This document shows, one piece after another, positions 1-8,240 of a DNA stretch of 64,000 nucleotides. Source of the stretch: Rugamonas sp045984285 (lineage in GTDB: Bacteria; Pseudomonadota; Gammaproteobacteria; Burkholderiales; Burkholderiaceae_D). Location of the stretch: positions 1 through 64,000 of the forward strand of contig NZ_JBJQIK030000013.1 in the NCBI RefSeq assembly GCF_045984285.3, written 5' to 3'. The notes under the pieces were generated by a model. That model saw nothing but the letters and a program-made list of their open reading frames with translations. It made no database searches and was not told where the DNA came from. The position numbers and the translations under genes were made by a program. The number at the start of each line of letters is the position of its first letter. The stretch's first letter is position 1.

Positions 1-118
1 TTCTTCAAACGCCCACACTTATCGACTGTTAATTTTTAAAGATCCTGCTGTGGTCACGAAGCGTTGTGTTCGTGAAGCAGAGAAACGAGATTATGGGGCG
101 TCCCCAGAATCTCGTCAA
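1..118 (-). promoter_or_regulatory. rRNA operon promoter and 16S leader (operon lies left of the window)
   Basis: Read on the minus strand there is a near-consensus sigma-70 promoter, TTGACG at 118-113 and CATAAT at 95-90 with a 17-base spacer. About 45 bases further on is a boxA-like antitermination element (GATCTTTAAAAATTAA, 44-29), followed by GTGTGGGCG, which matches the order boxA then TGTGTGGGC in the Escherichia coli 16S leader. The 16S gene itself would begin beyond base 1. The promoter starts only 11 bases past the stop of the upstream minus-strand gene. The rRNA assignment rests on leader similarity; the promoter hexamers are seen directly. Confidence 0.75.
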
Positions 119-128
119 GGGTCACTTT

Positions 129-905
<777 letters not shown>

Positions 906-980
906 CAGTGTCTCCTCAAAGGGGAAAGATATCCGCCGATTGTAGCCGCTCGCACACGCGGCTGCTATGATTTGGCATTC

Positions 981-2252
981 ATGCTTACCGTTTTCCGCAC
1001 CCGCTTTTCCGCCTGGCTTTCGCAGGACAACCTGCTGAAGAGCCGGGATTTCAGGAATTACTGGGCCAGCGGCGTGATGGCCCAGGTGGGCAACGTCGTC
1101 GGCACCCTCGCCCTGCCGCTCTGCGCGGTGCTGATCCTGCACGCCACGCCCGCCCAGATGGGCATTCTCACCGCCTGCTCGGCCATTCCGTTTGCAGTGT
1201 TTGCATTGCCGGCCGGCGTGTGGCTGGACCGTCACTACAAATTGCCTATCCTGCTCGCCAGCAAACTGGTGCAGGCGGCCGCGCTGCTGGTGATTCCGCT
1301 TGCTTATTGGCTGGGCATCCTGAGCATGCCCTGGCTGTACGCGCTTGCCGCCCTGCAGGGCACCTGCGCCATCGTGGGCGGCGGCGCGGAACAGGTGCTG
1401 CTGAACCTGCTGGTCGGACGCGGCAATATGGTGGAAGCGCAGTCGCGCTTTGCCACCAGCGATTCGGTGGTCAAGCTGACGGCGCCCGGCCTGGCAGGCC
1501 TGCTGATCCAGTGGCTGTCCGCGCCGATTGCCCTGATTATCAATGCCGCGGGCTATATATTCTCTTTGCTGCTCATGCGCCGCGTGAAGCTGGAGGAACC
1601 CGCGCCGGAACCGAGCGACAAGCATCCGCTGGCCGACATTGCGGACGGTTTCCGCTTCATCTTTACCCAGCGCCTGCTCTGCGTGCTAGTTACCTGCGCC
1701 GGTTTCTGGCACCTGATCTATTTCGGCTACGCGGCGATGGCCGTGATTTTCGCCACGCGCGACCTGGGCATGACCGCCGGCCAACTGGGCGCCGCGCAGA
1801 TTCTGGGCGGCCTGGGCGTAATGTTCAGCGCTTTCGTCATGCGCCCGCTGGACCGCAACTATGGTCCGGGCGTGACTATCCTGATCGGCACCGTCATGAG
1901 CTGCGCGGTCTTTATCCTGATGGCGCTGCTGCCTGCGAAACTGTTCGGCAGCTCTACTGCGACCTTTTTCGCCTATGCGAGCCTGACCTTCCTGTTCGAC
2001 TGCGGAGTGCTGCTGTTCTTCGTGCCCTATGTAGCGCTGCGCCAGAAAGTGACGCCGGATGCCATGATGGGCCGCATGATCTCCACCACGCGCTTCCTTA
2101 CCACGGCGATTGCGCCGCTGGGGGCGCTCACCACCGGCTATATCGCCAGCCATTCCAGCACGCGCACCGCGCTGGCCTGCGTTTCGGTGGGCGGCCTGGC
2201 CCTGCTGGCGGGCATGATGATGTCGAAACAGATCCGAAGCGTGCGCTCCTGA
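981..2252 (+). CDS. MFS transporter (EntS/MFS_3-like exporter)
   Basis: A 423-aa integral membrane protein with about 12 hydrophobic segments in two halves and the typical MFS loop after the second segment (GVWLDRHYKL, compare DRxGRR). Overall it resembles the MFS_3 group, which includes the enterobactin exporter EntS and macrolide or drug exporters. The substrate cannot be read from the sequence. The frame stays open far upstream, but that part is the complement of the neighbouring hydratase gene, so the start is taken at the ATG at 981 where hydrophobic-protein-like sequence begins (MLTVFRTRFSAWL). No strong ribosome site is visible. The next gene, uspA, follows after 52 bases. Confidence 0.8.
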   Translation: MLTVFRTRFSAWLSQDNLLKSRDFRNYWASGVMAQVGNVVGTLALPLCAVLILHATPAQMGILTACSAIPFAVFALPAGVWLDRHYKLPILLASKLVQAAALLVIPLAYWLGILSMPWLYALAALQGTCAIVGGGAEQVLLNLLVGRGNMVEAQSRFATSDSVVKLTAPGLAGLLIQWLSAPIALIINAAGYIFSLLLMRRVKLEEPAPEPSDKHPLADIADGFRFIFTQRLLCVLVTCAGFWHLIYFGYAAMAVIFATRDLGMTAGQLGAAQILGGLGVMFSAFVMRPLDRNYGPGVTILIGTVMSCAVFILMALLPAKLFGSSTATFFAYASLTFLFDCGVLLFFVPYVALRQKVTPDAMMGRMISTTRFLTTAIAPLGALTTGYIASHSSTRTALACVSVGGLALLAGMMMSKQIRSVRS

Positions 2253-2304
2253 ACATGCAGCCGTTCTACACTGGGGCATTGCCAACTTTGCAAGGGCATG
2301 CGCC

Positions 2305-2742
2305 ATGTTCGCGAACATCCTGTTTCCCACCGACGGCTCGCCGCAGTCCGAGAAGGCAACCAATACCGCGCTGCGGCTGGCGCAGCTGCACGGGGCGCGC
2401 CTGATCGCGCTCTCCGTCGCGCAGCCCTTCCCTTTCGTGCCGCTGGCCGATGGCGGCATCGTGCCCGACACCCAGGTATTCGAGAACCAGATCAATGCCG
2501 CCGCGCGCGGCAACCTGGACAAGGTGTCAGCCGCTGCCGCTGCTGCGGGCGTGCCCTGCGAAACGATCCTGTCGACTTCGCACAGCCCGTATGAGGAAAT
2601 CGTGTCGGTGGCGGAGAAGCACAACTGCGACCTGATCCTGATGGCCTCGCACGGCCGCAAGGGACTGAACAAACTGTTCCTCGGCAGTGAAACGCAGAAG
2701 GTGCTGGCGCATACGCACCTTCCGGTTCTCGTACTGCGTTAG
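2305..2742 (+). CDS. Universal stress protein (UspA family)
   Basis: A 145-aa single Usp domain. It begins MFANILFPTDGS, the usual first strand with the nucleotide-binding aspartate, and has SHG-9x-GS (in SHGRKGLNKLFLGSE), the ATP-binding pattern of the ATP-binding Usp class, although the first glycine of the full G2xG9xGS motif is alanine here. Such proteins bind ATP or AMP and modulate stress tolerance; the exact role is not known. The gene converges on mltA, and the two stop codons overlap by four bases. Confidence 0.87.
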   Translation: MFANILFPTDGSPQSEKATNTALRLAQLHGARLIALSVAQPFPFVPLADGGIVPDTQVFENQINAAARGNLDKVSAAAAAAGVPCETILSTSHSPYEEIVSVAEKHNCDLILMASHGRKGLNKLFLGSETQKVLAHTHLPVLVLR

Positions 2743-3974
2743 GGCTGCGCTTTCGGCAGCAGCACCCACACCTGGCCGCGCTGCTTCATGCGGCCGGCAT
2801 TCTCCATCGCTTCCGTTCCGAACCCGAAAAAGAAATCGACCCGGATGGCGCCCTTGATGGCGCCGCCGGTGTCCTGCGCCATCAGCAGGCGCTGCAGCGG
2901 CACATCGCTGGCCGGCAGCGTGGTGGACAGATAGACCGGCGCACCCAGCACGATCTGGGACGGATCGACCGCCGCCGAGCGCCCGCCGGTCAGCGGCACA
3001 CCCAGCGAGCCTTTCGGGCCGACGGAAGGGTCGGGCAGCTTCTCTTCGCGGAAGAAGATGTAGCTGGCGTTCGCATTGAACAGCTCCTGCATGCGCGAGG
3101 GGTTGGCGGCGATCCAGGCCTTGATGCCTTGCGCGCTGGCCTGTTCCGGGGTCAGCTCGCCCTGTTCGATCAGCCAGCGCCCGATGGCCTTGTAGGGATG
3201 GCCGTTCTGGTCGGCGTAAGCCGCGCGTACGGTTTCGCCGGTATCCAGCTGCACGCGGCCGGAACCCTGCACTTCCAGGAAGAAGGCTTCCACCGGATCG
3301 TTCACCCACAGCAGCTCCTTGCCCTTGAAGTCGGCGCTCGCGATTTCGGCGCGGCTGTTGTACGGGATGACGCGCTTGCCCTGCAGGCGGCCGCGGAAGC
3401 GCTTGCCCTTCAGGTCGGGATAGACGCTGCCCAGGTCGATGGTCAGCAGGTCGTCCGGCACTTTATAGAGGGGCGTCTGGTAGGCGCCTTTTTTCTGGCG
3501 CGAGCCGTACAGCAGCGGCTCGTAGTAGCCGGTAATGAGGCCGGAATCGGCGCCGTCAGGCGCGATGATGCGGTGCGGCTGGAACCAGCGCTCGAAATAG
3601 CTGCGGATTGCGCCGCCGTCGGCGCTGTCGACCGCCGCAGCCGCACTGCACGGCGCCTGCCAGTCCGCGCGTTTAACGAGCACCCGGCAGGACGCCTGGA
3701 AGGCCGGCCAGGCGGCGCGCAGGTCGTCCGTTTCCCAGCCCGGCAAGGCACTGAACGGGGCCGGCAGGTATTCCGTTTTCGACGGAGGCGCGGGCGCCGG
3801 TGCAGGCGGCTGCGCCGGCTGTGGAGCGGGTGGCGGCGGTACCGGCTGCGGCGCGGGCTGCACCGGCGCGGGAGGCCGGACCGGGGGCGCGGGCTGCTGG
3901 GTGCCGCAGGCGCTCAGCGCGAAGGCGATGACGGAAGCGGCGGCGGCGGGTAAACTACGGCGTGCAAATAACAT
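2739..3974 (-). CDS. mltA: Membrane-bound lytic murein transglycosylase A
   Basis: A 411-aa outer-membrane lipoprotein that cleaves the glycan strand of peptidoglycan to 1,6-anhydromuropeptides. The signal peptide ends in the lipobox LSAC with C23 as the lipidated residue. A proline/alanine-rich linker (about 28-65) follows, then the MltA barrel domain and a C-terminal 3D domain (DTGGAIKGAIRVDFFFG) carrying the catalytic aspartates of this family. The linker is longer and more repetitive than in the Escherichia coli enzyme, probably a spacer from the membrane to the sacculus. The gene is divergent from a 38-aa membrane protein gene whose start lies 12 bases away. Confidence 0.92.
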   Translation of the reverse strand: MLFARRSLPAAAASVIAFALSACGTQQPAPPVRPPAPVQPAPQPVPPPPAPQPAQPPAPAPAPPSKTEYLPAPFSALPGWETDDLRAAWPAFQASCRVLVKRADWQAPCSAAAAVDSADGGAIRSYFERWFQPHRIIAPDGADSGLITGYYEPLLYGSRQKKGAYQTPLYKVPDDLLTIDLGSVYPDLKGKRFRGRLQGKRVIPYNSRAEIASADFKGKELLWVNDPVEAFFLEVQGSGRVQLDTGETVRAAYADQNGHPYKAIGRWLIEQGELTPEQASAQGIKAWIAANPSRMQELFNANASYIFFREEKLPDPSVGPKGSLGVPLTGGRSAAVDPSQIVLGAPVYLSTTLPASDVPLQRLLMAQDTGGAIKGAIRVDFFFGFGTEAMENAGRMKQRGQVWVLLPKAQP

Positions 3975-3985
3975 GGGAGCTGTCT

Positions 3986-4102
3986 ATGTGGTATCTGATG
4001 CTTGAGGCGCTGGTGGCGCTCTTCCTGCTGGTGTTCATCGTCTGGTGGACGATGCCCGGCAAGAAAAAAACACCGCCGAAACAGAAGGACAGCGCCGAGT
4101 AA
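3986..4102 (+). CDS. 38-aa single-pass membrane protein, unknown
   Basis: A short frame of 38 codons plus stop with a good ribosome site (GGGAG) seven bases before the ATG. It encodes one strongly hydrophobic helix (about residues 4-23, ending VWWTMPG) followed by a lysine-rich, cytoplasm-facing tail (GKKKTPPKQKDSAE). Hydrophobicity, the positive-inside tail and the ribosome site argue for a real gene. The start codons of this gene and the divergent mltA are only 12 bases apart, so the two promoters must lie inside each other's coding regions. Function is unknown. Confidence 0.6.
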   Translation: MWYLMLEALVALFLLVFIVWWTMPGKKKTPPKQKDSAE

Positions 4103-4120
4103 ATGACTCAACTCATGCGC

Positions 4121-4495
4121 TCAGTGCAGCGTGCGCGGCAGCGAGAGCACGAATTCGGGAATCTTCGCTTCGAACTGATGGCCGTCTTCCGCCACGCAGA
4201 AGTATTCGCCCACCATGGAGCCCTGCGGCGTCTGCAGCGCGGTGCCGCTGGTGTATTCGAACTGCTCGCCCGGCTGCAGCAAGGGCTGGTGGCCTACCAC
4301 GCCCAGGCCGCGCACCTCTTCCTTGTGATTGTTGGCGTCCACAATCACCCAATGCCGCGAGATCAGCTGCGCGGCTACCGTGCCCGTGTTCTTGATCGTG
4401 ATCGAATAGGTGAACACGTAATTGGTGCGTTCCGGGTCTGACTGTTCAGGCAGATACTGCGTGCGCACGGACACAGTGAACTCGTATCGGGACAT
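4121..4495 (-). CDS. apaG: ApaG family protein
   Basis: A 124-aa single-domain protein of exactly the family's usual size. It has the fibronectin-III-like ApaG core: YTITIKNTG-like strand (YSITIKNTGT), SRHWVIVDANN, VRGLGVVGHQP and FEYTSGTALQTPQGSMVG. The family was named through linkage with apaH and has been tied genetically to cobalt/magnesium resistance, but its biochemical role is unsettled. The gene runs toward the 38-aa membrane protein gene and away from rpe. Confidence 0.93.
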   Translation of the reverse strand: MSRYEFTVSVRTQYLPEQSDPERTNYVFTYSITIKNTGTVAAQLISRHWVIVDANNHKEEVRGLGVVGHQPLLQPGEQFEYTSGTALQTPQGSMVGEYFCVAEDGHQFEAKIPEFVLSLPRTLH

Positions 4496-4548
4496 CGACT
4501 TTCCTTAGTATTCAATAAGCATTGGCAGTTTAGCATTCCAGGCCAATT

Positions 4549-4577
4549 CTGACGCGCGCACAAGGTGCGCGTAAAAT
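4549..4577 (+). promoter_or_regulatory. Promoter of rpe-gph
   Basis: CTGACG (4549-4554) and TAAAAT (4572-4577) are separated by 17 bases, giving a start of transcription near 4584. That leaves only about 8 bases before the first in-frame ATG (4592) and about 26 before the more likely start at 4610. Confidence 0.55.
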
Positions 4578-4609
4578 AGCGCATCTTTTTTATGCAGCCC
4601 CATCCCACC

Positions 4610-5275
4610 ATGACTACTTTCCGTATCGCTCCCAGCATCCTGTCCGCCGACTTCGCCCGCCTGGGCGAGGAAGTGCGCAATGTCGTCACCGCCGGCGCCG
4701 ACATCATCCACTTCGACGTGATGGACAACCACTACGTACCGAACCTGACCATCGGCCCGCTGGTGTGCCAGGCCATCCGTCCGCATGTGCAGGTGCCGAT
4801 CGACGTGCACCTGATGGTAAAGCCGGTCGACCGCATCATTCCGGACTTTGCGAAAGCGGGCGCGAACATCATTACCTTCCACCCGGAAGCGTCGGACCAT
4901 ATCGACCGTTCGCTGCAGCTGATCCGCGACCACGGCTGCAAGGCCGGCCTGGTGTTCAACCCGGCCACGCCGCTGAGCTACCTGGAGCATGTGATGGACA
5001 AGATCGACATGATCCTCATCATGTCCGTGAACCCCGGCTTCGGCGGCCAGTCCTTCATTCCACAGGCGCTGAAGAAAATCGCCGAAGCGCGCCGCCTTAT
5101 CGATGAATCCGGCCGCGACATCCTGCTGGAAGTGGACGGCGGCATCAAGATCGACAATATCGCCGCGGCAGCGAAAGCAGGCGCCGACACCTTCGTGGCC
5201 GGCTCCGCCATCTTCGGCCAGCCCGACTACAAGGCTGTGATCGACGCGATGCGCACCCAGCTCGCAACGGTGTAA
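4610..5275 (+). CDS. rpe: Ribulose-phosphate 3-epimerase
   Basis: A 221-aa TIM-barrel enzyme interconverting ribulose 5-phosphate and xylulose 5-phosphate in the pentose phosphate and Calvin pathways. The opening RIAPSILSADFARLG, the metal-binding HFDVMDNHYVPN and HLMV, MSVNPGFGGQ and EVDGGI segments are all present, so the active site is intact. An in-frame ATG 18 bases upstream (4592) would add MQPHPT; the later ATG is preferred because conserved sequence starts there. Neither has a visible ribosome site, and the predicted transcript leader is very short. gph follows after two bases, so the two are one operon. Confidence 0.94.
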   Translation: MTTFRIAPSILSADFARLGEEVRNVVTAGADIIHFDVMDNHYVPNLTIGPLVCQAIRPHVQVPIDVHLMVKPVDRIIPDFAKAGANIITFHPEASDHIDRSLQLIRDHGCKAGLVFNPATPLSYLEHVMDKIDMILIMSVNPGFGGQSFIPQALKKIAEARRLIDESGRDILLEVDGGIKIDNIAAAAKAGADTFVAGSAIFGQPDYKAVIDAMRTQLATV

Positions 5276-5277
5276 GC

Positions 5278-5973
5278 ATGACGGCGGCCCACCCACTGCG
5301 CGGCGTACGGGCCGCCATCATTGACCTCGACGGCACTATGCTGGACACGATGCCGGACTTCCACGTCGCCATCAACAATATGCGCAGCGAGCTGTCGCTG
5401 CCGCCCATCAGCACGGACCAGATCCGCGTGATGGTAGGCAAAGGCTCGGAGAACCTGATCCGCAGCGTGCTCGCGCTGGACCATCCGTCCGACCAGATCG
5501 AGCTGCATTTCCCGAAGGCGATGGATGCCTACCAGCGGCACTACCTCAGCATCAACGGCCTGCACAGCGTGCACTATCCCGACGTGGCGGCCGGCCTGCA
5601 GGCGCTGAAGGACGCGGGCCTGCGCCTGGCCTGCGTGACCAACAAGCCGATCGCCTTCGCCCTGCCGCTGCTGAAGCTGAAGGGCCTGGACCATTACTTC
5701 GACGTGATCTACGGCGGCGACTCGCTGCCGAAGAAAAAGCCCGATCCCCTGCCCCTGCTGACCGTGTGCGAGGACTTCGGCCTGGCGCCCTCGCAAGTGG
5801 TGGCCATCGGCGACTCCTCGAACGATGCCGCGGCGGCGCGCGCGGCGGGCTGCCCGGTGCTGACCGTGCCGTATGGGTACAACCACGGCGAGTCTATACA
5901 CGAAACGGATTCCGATGGTATAGTTGACACGCTGCTCCACGCGGCTAACCTGATTGGCTTGCACAACCACTAA
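5278..5973 (+). CDS. gph: Phosphoglycolate phosphatase (HAD family)
   Basis: A 231-aa HAD hydrolase that removes phosphate from 2-phosphoglycolate. Motif I is IDLDGTMLDT, motif II is the VTNKP segment, motif III is KKKPDP and motif IV is IGDSSNDAAAARAAG, all in order with a helical cap in between. The start lies two bases after the rpe stop. The 3' end holds a candidate promoter for the trp leader, and the stop codon is directly followed by trpL. Gene order rpe-gph-trpEGDC is a known arrangement in this group of bacteria. Confidence 0.9.
   Translation: MTAAHPLRGVRAAIIDLDGTMLDTMPDFHVAINNMRSELSLPPISTDQIRVMVGKGSENLIRSVLALDHPSDQIELHFPKAMDAYQRHYLSINGLHSVHYPDVAAGLQALKDAGLRLACVTNKPIAFALPLLKLKGLDHYFDVIYGGDSLPKKKPDPLPLLTVCEDFGLAPSQVVAIGDSSNDAAAARAAGCPVLTVPYGYNHGESIHETDSDGIVDTLLHAANLIGLHNH
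5924..5951 (+). promoter_or_regulatory. Candidate trp operon promoter inside the end of gph
   Basis: TTGACA (5924-5929) is a perfect -35 hexamer; TAACCT (5946-5951) at 16 bases is an acceptable -10. Transcription would start near 5958, about 18 bases before trpL. The location just ahead of an attenuator supports it, but the -10 is weak. Confidence 0.45.
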
Positions 5974-5975
5974 CC

Positions 5976-6062
5976 ATGTTTCTCAACAAAAGACACAATG
6001 TCACTCACCAGGGCTCGATTGAGGCCTGGCTATGGCGACGCTGGCAATCCTGGGCTGAATAA
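5976..6062 (+). CDS. trpL: trp operon leader peptide
   Basis: A 28-codon frame starting two bases after the gph stop and encoding four tryptophans within nine residues (WLWRRWQSW, residues 18-26). Tryptophan codons are at 6027, 6033, 6042 and 6051. Such a run just ahead of trpE and a terminator is the hallmark of a ribosome-stalling leader peptide: when charged tRNA-Trp is scarce, the ribosome stops here and lets an antiterminator form. The ATG has no clear Shine-Dalgarno sequence, so initiation may depend on coupling to gph or be weak. The peptide has no other expected function. Confidence 0.8.
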   Translation: MFLNKRHNVTHQGSIEAWLWRRWQSWAE

Positions 6063-6119
6063 ACCCTTTCTGATTGCTGCCGTCGGAGCTCGTCTATACA
6101 TCTCCCCGGCAGGTTTTTT
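6037..6119 (+). terminator. trp attenuator (antiterminator and terminator)
   Basis: The terminator is CTGCCG(TC)GGAG at 6077-6088 pairing with CTCC(C)CGGCAG at 6102-6112, followed by six T (6114-6119). The competing antiterminator pairs 6037-6049 (GACGCTGGCAATC, inside the tryptophan codons) with 6072-6084 (GATTGCTGCCGTC), 12 of 13 positions counting two G-U pairs. The two structures share 6077-6084, so they exclude each other. This is the classic amino-acid attenuator layout, and a stalled ribosome on the first tryptophan codons would leave the antiterminator arm free. Confidence 0.78.
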
Positions 6120-6163
6120 GTAACCCCACCGCCACCACTTCGACCGGCGGAATGGAGAGAAGC

Positions 6164-7660
6164 ATGACCGAACTCGAATTCAAATCCCTCGCGCAGCAAG
6201 GCTATAACCGTATTCCCCTGATCGCGGAAGCTTTCGCTGATCTCGAAACGCCCCTCACGCTCTACCTGAAACTGGCCCAGACCCAGAACACCGGCAAGAA
6301 TACCTTTCTGCTGGAGTCGGTGGTGGGCGGCGAGCGTTTCGGCCGCTACTCCTTCATCGGCCTGCCTGCCAGCACCGTGCTGCGCACCTTCGGCAGCCGC
6401 ACCGAGATCGTGAAGAACGGCGCGGTGATCGAGACGCACGAAGGCAATCCGCTGGAATTCATCGAACAGTACCAGGCACGCTTCAAGGTCGCGCTGCGTC
6501 CCGGCATGCCGCGCTTCTGCGGCGGCCTGGCGGGCTACTTCGGCTATGACACGGTGCGCCATATCGAGAAGAAGCTGGCGAACTCGCAGCCGAAGGACGA
6601 CCTGGGGCTGCCCGATATCCAGCTGATGGTGACGGAAGAGCTGGCGGTGATCGACAACCTGTCCGGCAAGCTGTACCTGATCGTGTATGCCGACACGGCG
6701 CAGCCTGAGTCCTTCTCCAAGGCGCGCCAGCGCCTGAAAGACCTGCGCGCCCTGCTGCGCCGCGGTGTCGATGCGCCGGTCACCAGCGCTTCGGTACGCA
6801 CCGAAATCATCCGCGACTTCAAGAAGGAAGACTACCTGGCGGCGGTGGCCAAAGCCCATGAGTATGTAATGGCCGGCGACCTGATGCAGGTGCAGATCGG
6901 CCAGCGCATCCGCAAGCCGTATGTGGATTCGCCGCTCACGCTGTACCGTGCGCTGCGTTCGCTGAATCCCTCGCCGTACATGTACTTCTATAACTTCGGC
7001 GATATGCAGATCGTTGGCGCGTCGCCGGAGATCCTGGTGCGCAACGAGACGCTGCCGGACGGCGACAAGAAAGTGACGCTGCGCCCGATCGCCGGCACCC
7101 GTCCGCGCGGCGCCACGCCGGAACGCGATGCGGAACTGGCGAAGGAACTGCTGAACGATCCGAAGGAAATCGCGGAACACGTGATGCTCATCGACCTGGC
7201 GCGCAATGACCTGGGCCGCATCTCGGAAACCGGCAGCGTCAAGGTCACCGACCAGATGATCATCGAGAAGTACTCGCATGTGCAGCACATCGTGTCGAAC
7301 GTGGAGGGCAAGCTGAAAGCCGGCATGTCCAACCTCGACGTGCTGCGCGCCACCTTCCCGGCCGGCACCCTGACCGGCGCCCCGAAAGTGCGCGCGATGG
7401 AAGTGATCGACGAGCTGGAAATCTCCAAGCGCGGCATCTACGGCGGCGCCTGCGGCTATCTCTCCTTCGGCGGCGAGATGGACGTGGCGATCGCGATCCG
7501 CACCGGCGTGATCAAGGAAGGCATGCTTTACGTGCAGGCCGCGGCCGGCATCGTGGCCGATTCCATCGCCGAGATGGAATGGCAGGAAACCGAGAACAAG
7601 GCACGCGCCGTGCTGCGCGCCGCCGAGCAAGTGCAAGATGGCCTGGATGGGGAGTTCTGA
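6164..7660 (+). CDS. trpE: Anthranilate synthase component I
   Basis: A 498-aa chorismate-utilising enzyme that makes anthranilate from chorismate with ammonia delivered by TrpG. The feedback-inhibition signature LLESx10S is intact (LLESVVGGERFGRYS), so tryptophan inhibition is expected. The C-terminal catalytic half carries PSPYMYF, IVGASPEILVR, RPIAGTRPRG, LIDLARNDLGR and FPAGTLTGAPKVRAMEVI. The start at 6164 is chosen for its GGAGAG site; the frame is open further upstream only through the attenuator. It is the first structural gene of trpE-G-D-lysE-C. Confidence 0.96.
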   Translation: MTELEFKSLAQQGYNRIPLIAEAFADLETPLTLYLKLAQTQNTGKNTFLLESVVGGERFGRYSFIGLPASTVLRTFGSRTEIVKNGAVIETHEGNPLEFIEQYQARFKVALRPGMPRFCGGLAGYFGYDTVRHIEKKLANSQPKDDLGLPDIQLMVTEELAVIDNLSGKLYLIVYADTAQPESFSKARQRLKDLRALLRRGVDAPVTSASVRTEIIRDFKKEDYLAAVAKAHEYVMAGDLMQVQIGQRIRKPYVDSPLTLYRALRSLNPSPYMYFYNFGDMQIVGASPEILVRNETLPDGDKKVTLRPIAGTRPRGATPERDAELAKELLNDPKEIAEHVMLIDLARNDLGRISETGSVKVTDQMIIEKYSHVQHIVSNVEGKLKAGMSNLDVLRATFPAGTLTGAPKVRAMEVIDELEISKRGIYGGACGYLSFGGEMDVAIAIRTGVIKEGMLYVQAAAGIVADSIAEMEWQETENKARAVLRAAEQVQDGLDGEF

Positions 7661-7661
7661 A

Positions 7662-8225
7662 ATGCTGCTGATGATCGACAACTACGACTCCTTCACCTAC
7701 AACATCGTGCAGTATTTCGGCGAGCTGGGCGAAGACGTGCGCACCTTCCGCAATGACGAAATCACGATTGCGGAAATCGAGGCGCTGAATCCCGACCATA
7801 TCTGCATCTCTCCCGGCCCGAAAGCGCCGGCGCAGGCAGGCATTTCCGTGGAAGTGCTCAAACACTTCGCGGGCAAGAAACCTATCCTGGGTGTCTGCCT
7901 CGGCCACCAGGCCATCGGCGAAGCCTTCGGCGGCAAGGTGATCCGCGCCAAGCAGGTCATGCATGGCAAAACCTCCCTCATCGCGCATACGGGCGTGGGC
8001 GTGTTCAAGAACCTGCCCAGCCCCTTCACGGTAATCCGTTACCACTCTCTGGCAATCGAACGTTCCTCGCTGCCTTCCTGCCTGGAAGTGACCGCATGGA
8101 CCGACGACGGCGAAATCATGGGCGTGCGGCACAAGGAATTCGACATCGAGGGTGTGCAGTTCCACCCCGAGTCCATCCTGTCCGAACACGGCCACGCGCT
8201 GTTGAAGAATTTCCTCGAACGCTAA
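7662..8225 (+). CDS. trpG: Anthranilate synthase component II (glutamine amidotransferase)
   Basis: A 187-aa class I glutamine amidotransferase that hydrolyses glutamine and channels ammonia to TrpE. MIDNYDSFTYN opens the protein, the nucleophile is in GVCLGHQAIGEAFGG, and the His/Glu pair is in VQFHPESILSEHGH. The ATG at 7662 lies one base past the trpE stop and has a GGGGAG site within trpE; an upstream in-frame ATG inside trpE (7638) is rejected because conserved sequence starts at MLLMIDNYDSF. Homologues can also serve folate synthesis (pabA), but the context is tryptophan. Confidence 0.95.
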   Translation: MLLMIDNYDSFTYNIVQYFGELGEDVRTFRNDEITIAEIEALNPDHICISPGPKAPAQAGISVEVLKHFAGKKPILGVCLGHQAIGEAFGGKVIRAKQVMHGKTSLIAHTGVGVFKNLPSPFTVIRYHSLAIERSSLPSCLEVTAWTDDGEIMGVRHKEFDIEGVQFHPESILSEHGHALLKNFLER

Positions 8226-8240
8226 GAGAAGGAACAGATC

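Noticed and set aside
2305..3309. Alternate frames across uspA and mltA
   Set aside because: Arg/Ala-rich shadows with no domain; both real genes have clear domain signatures.
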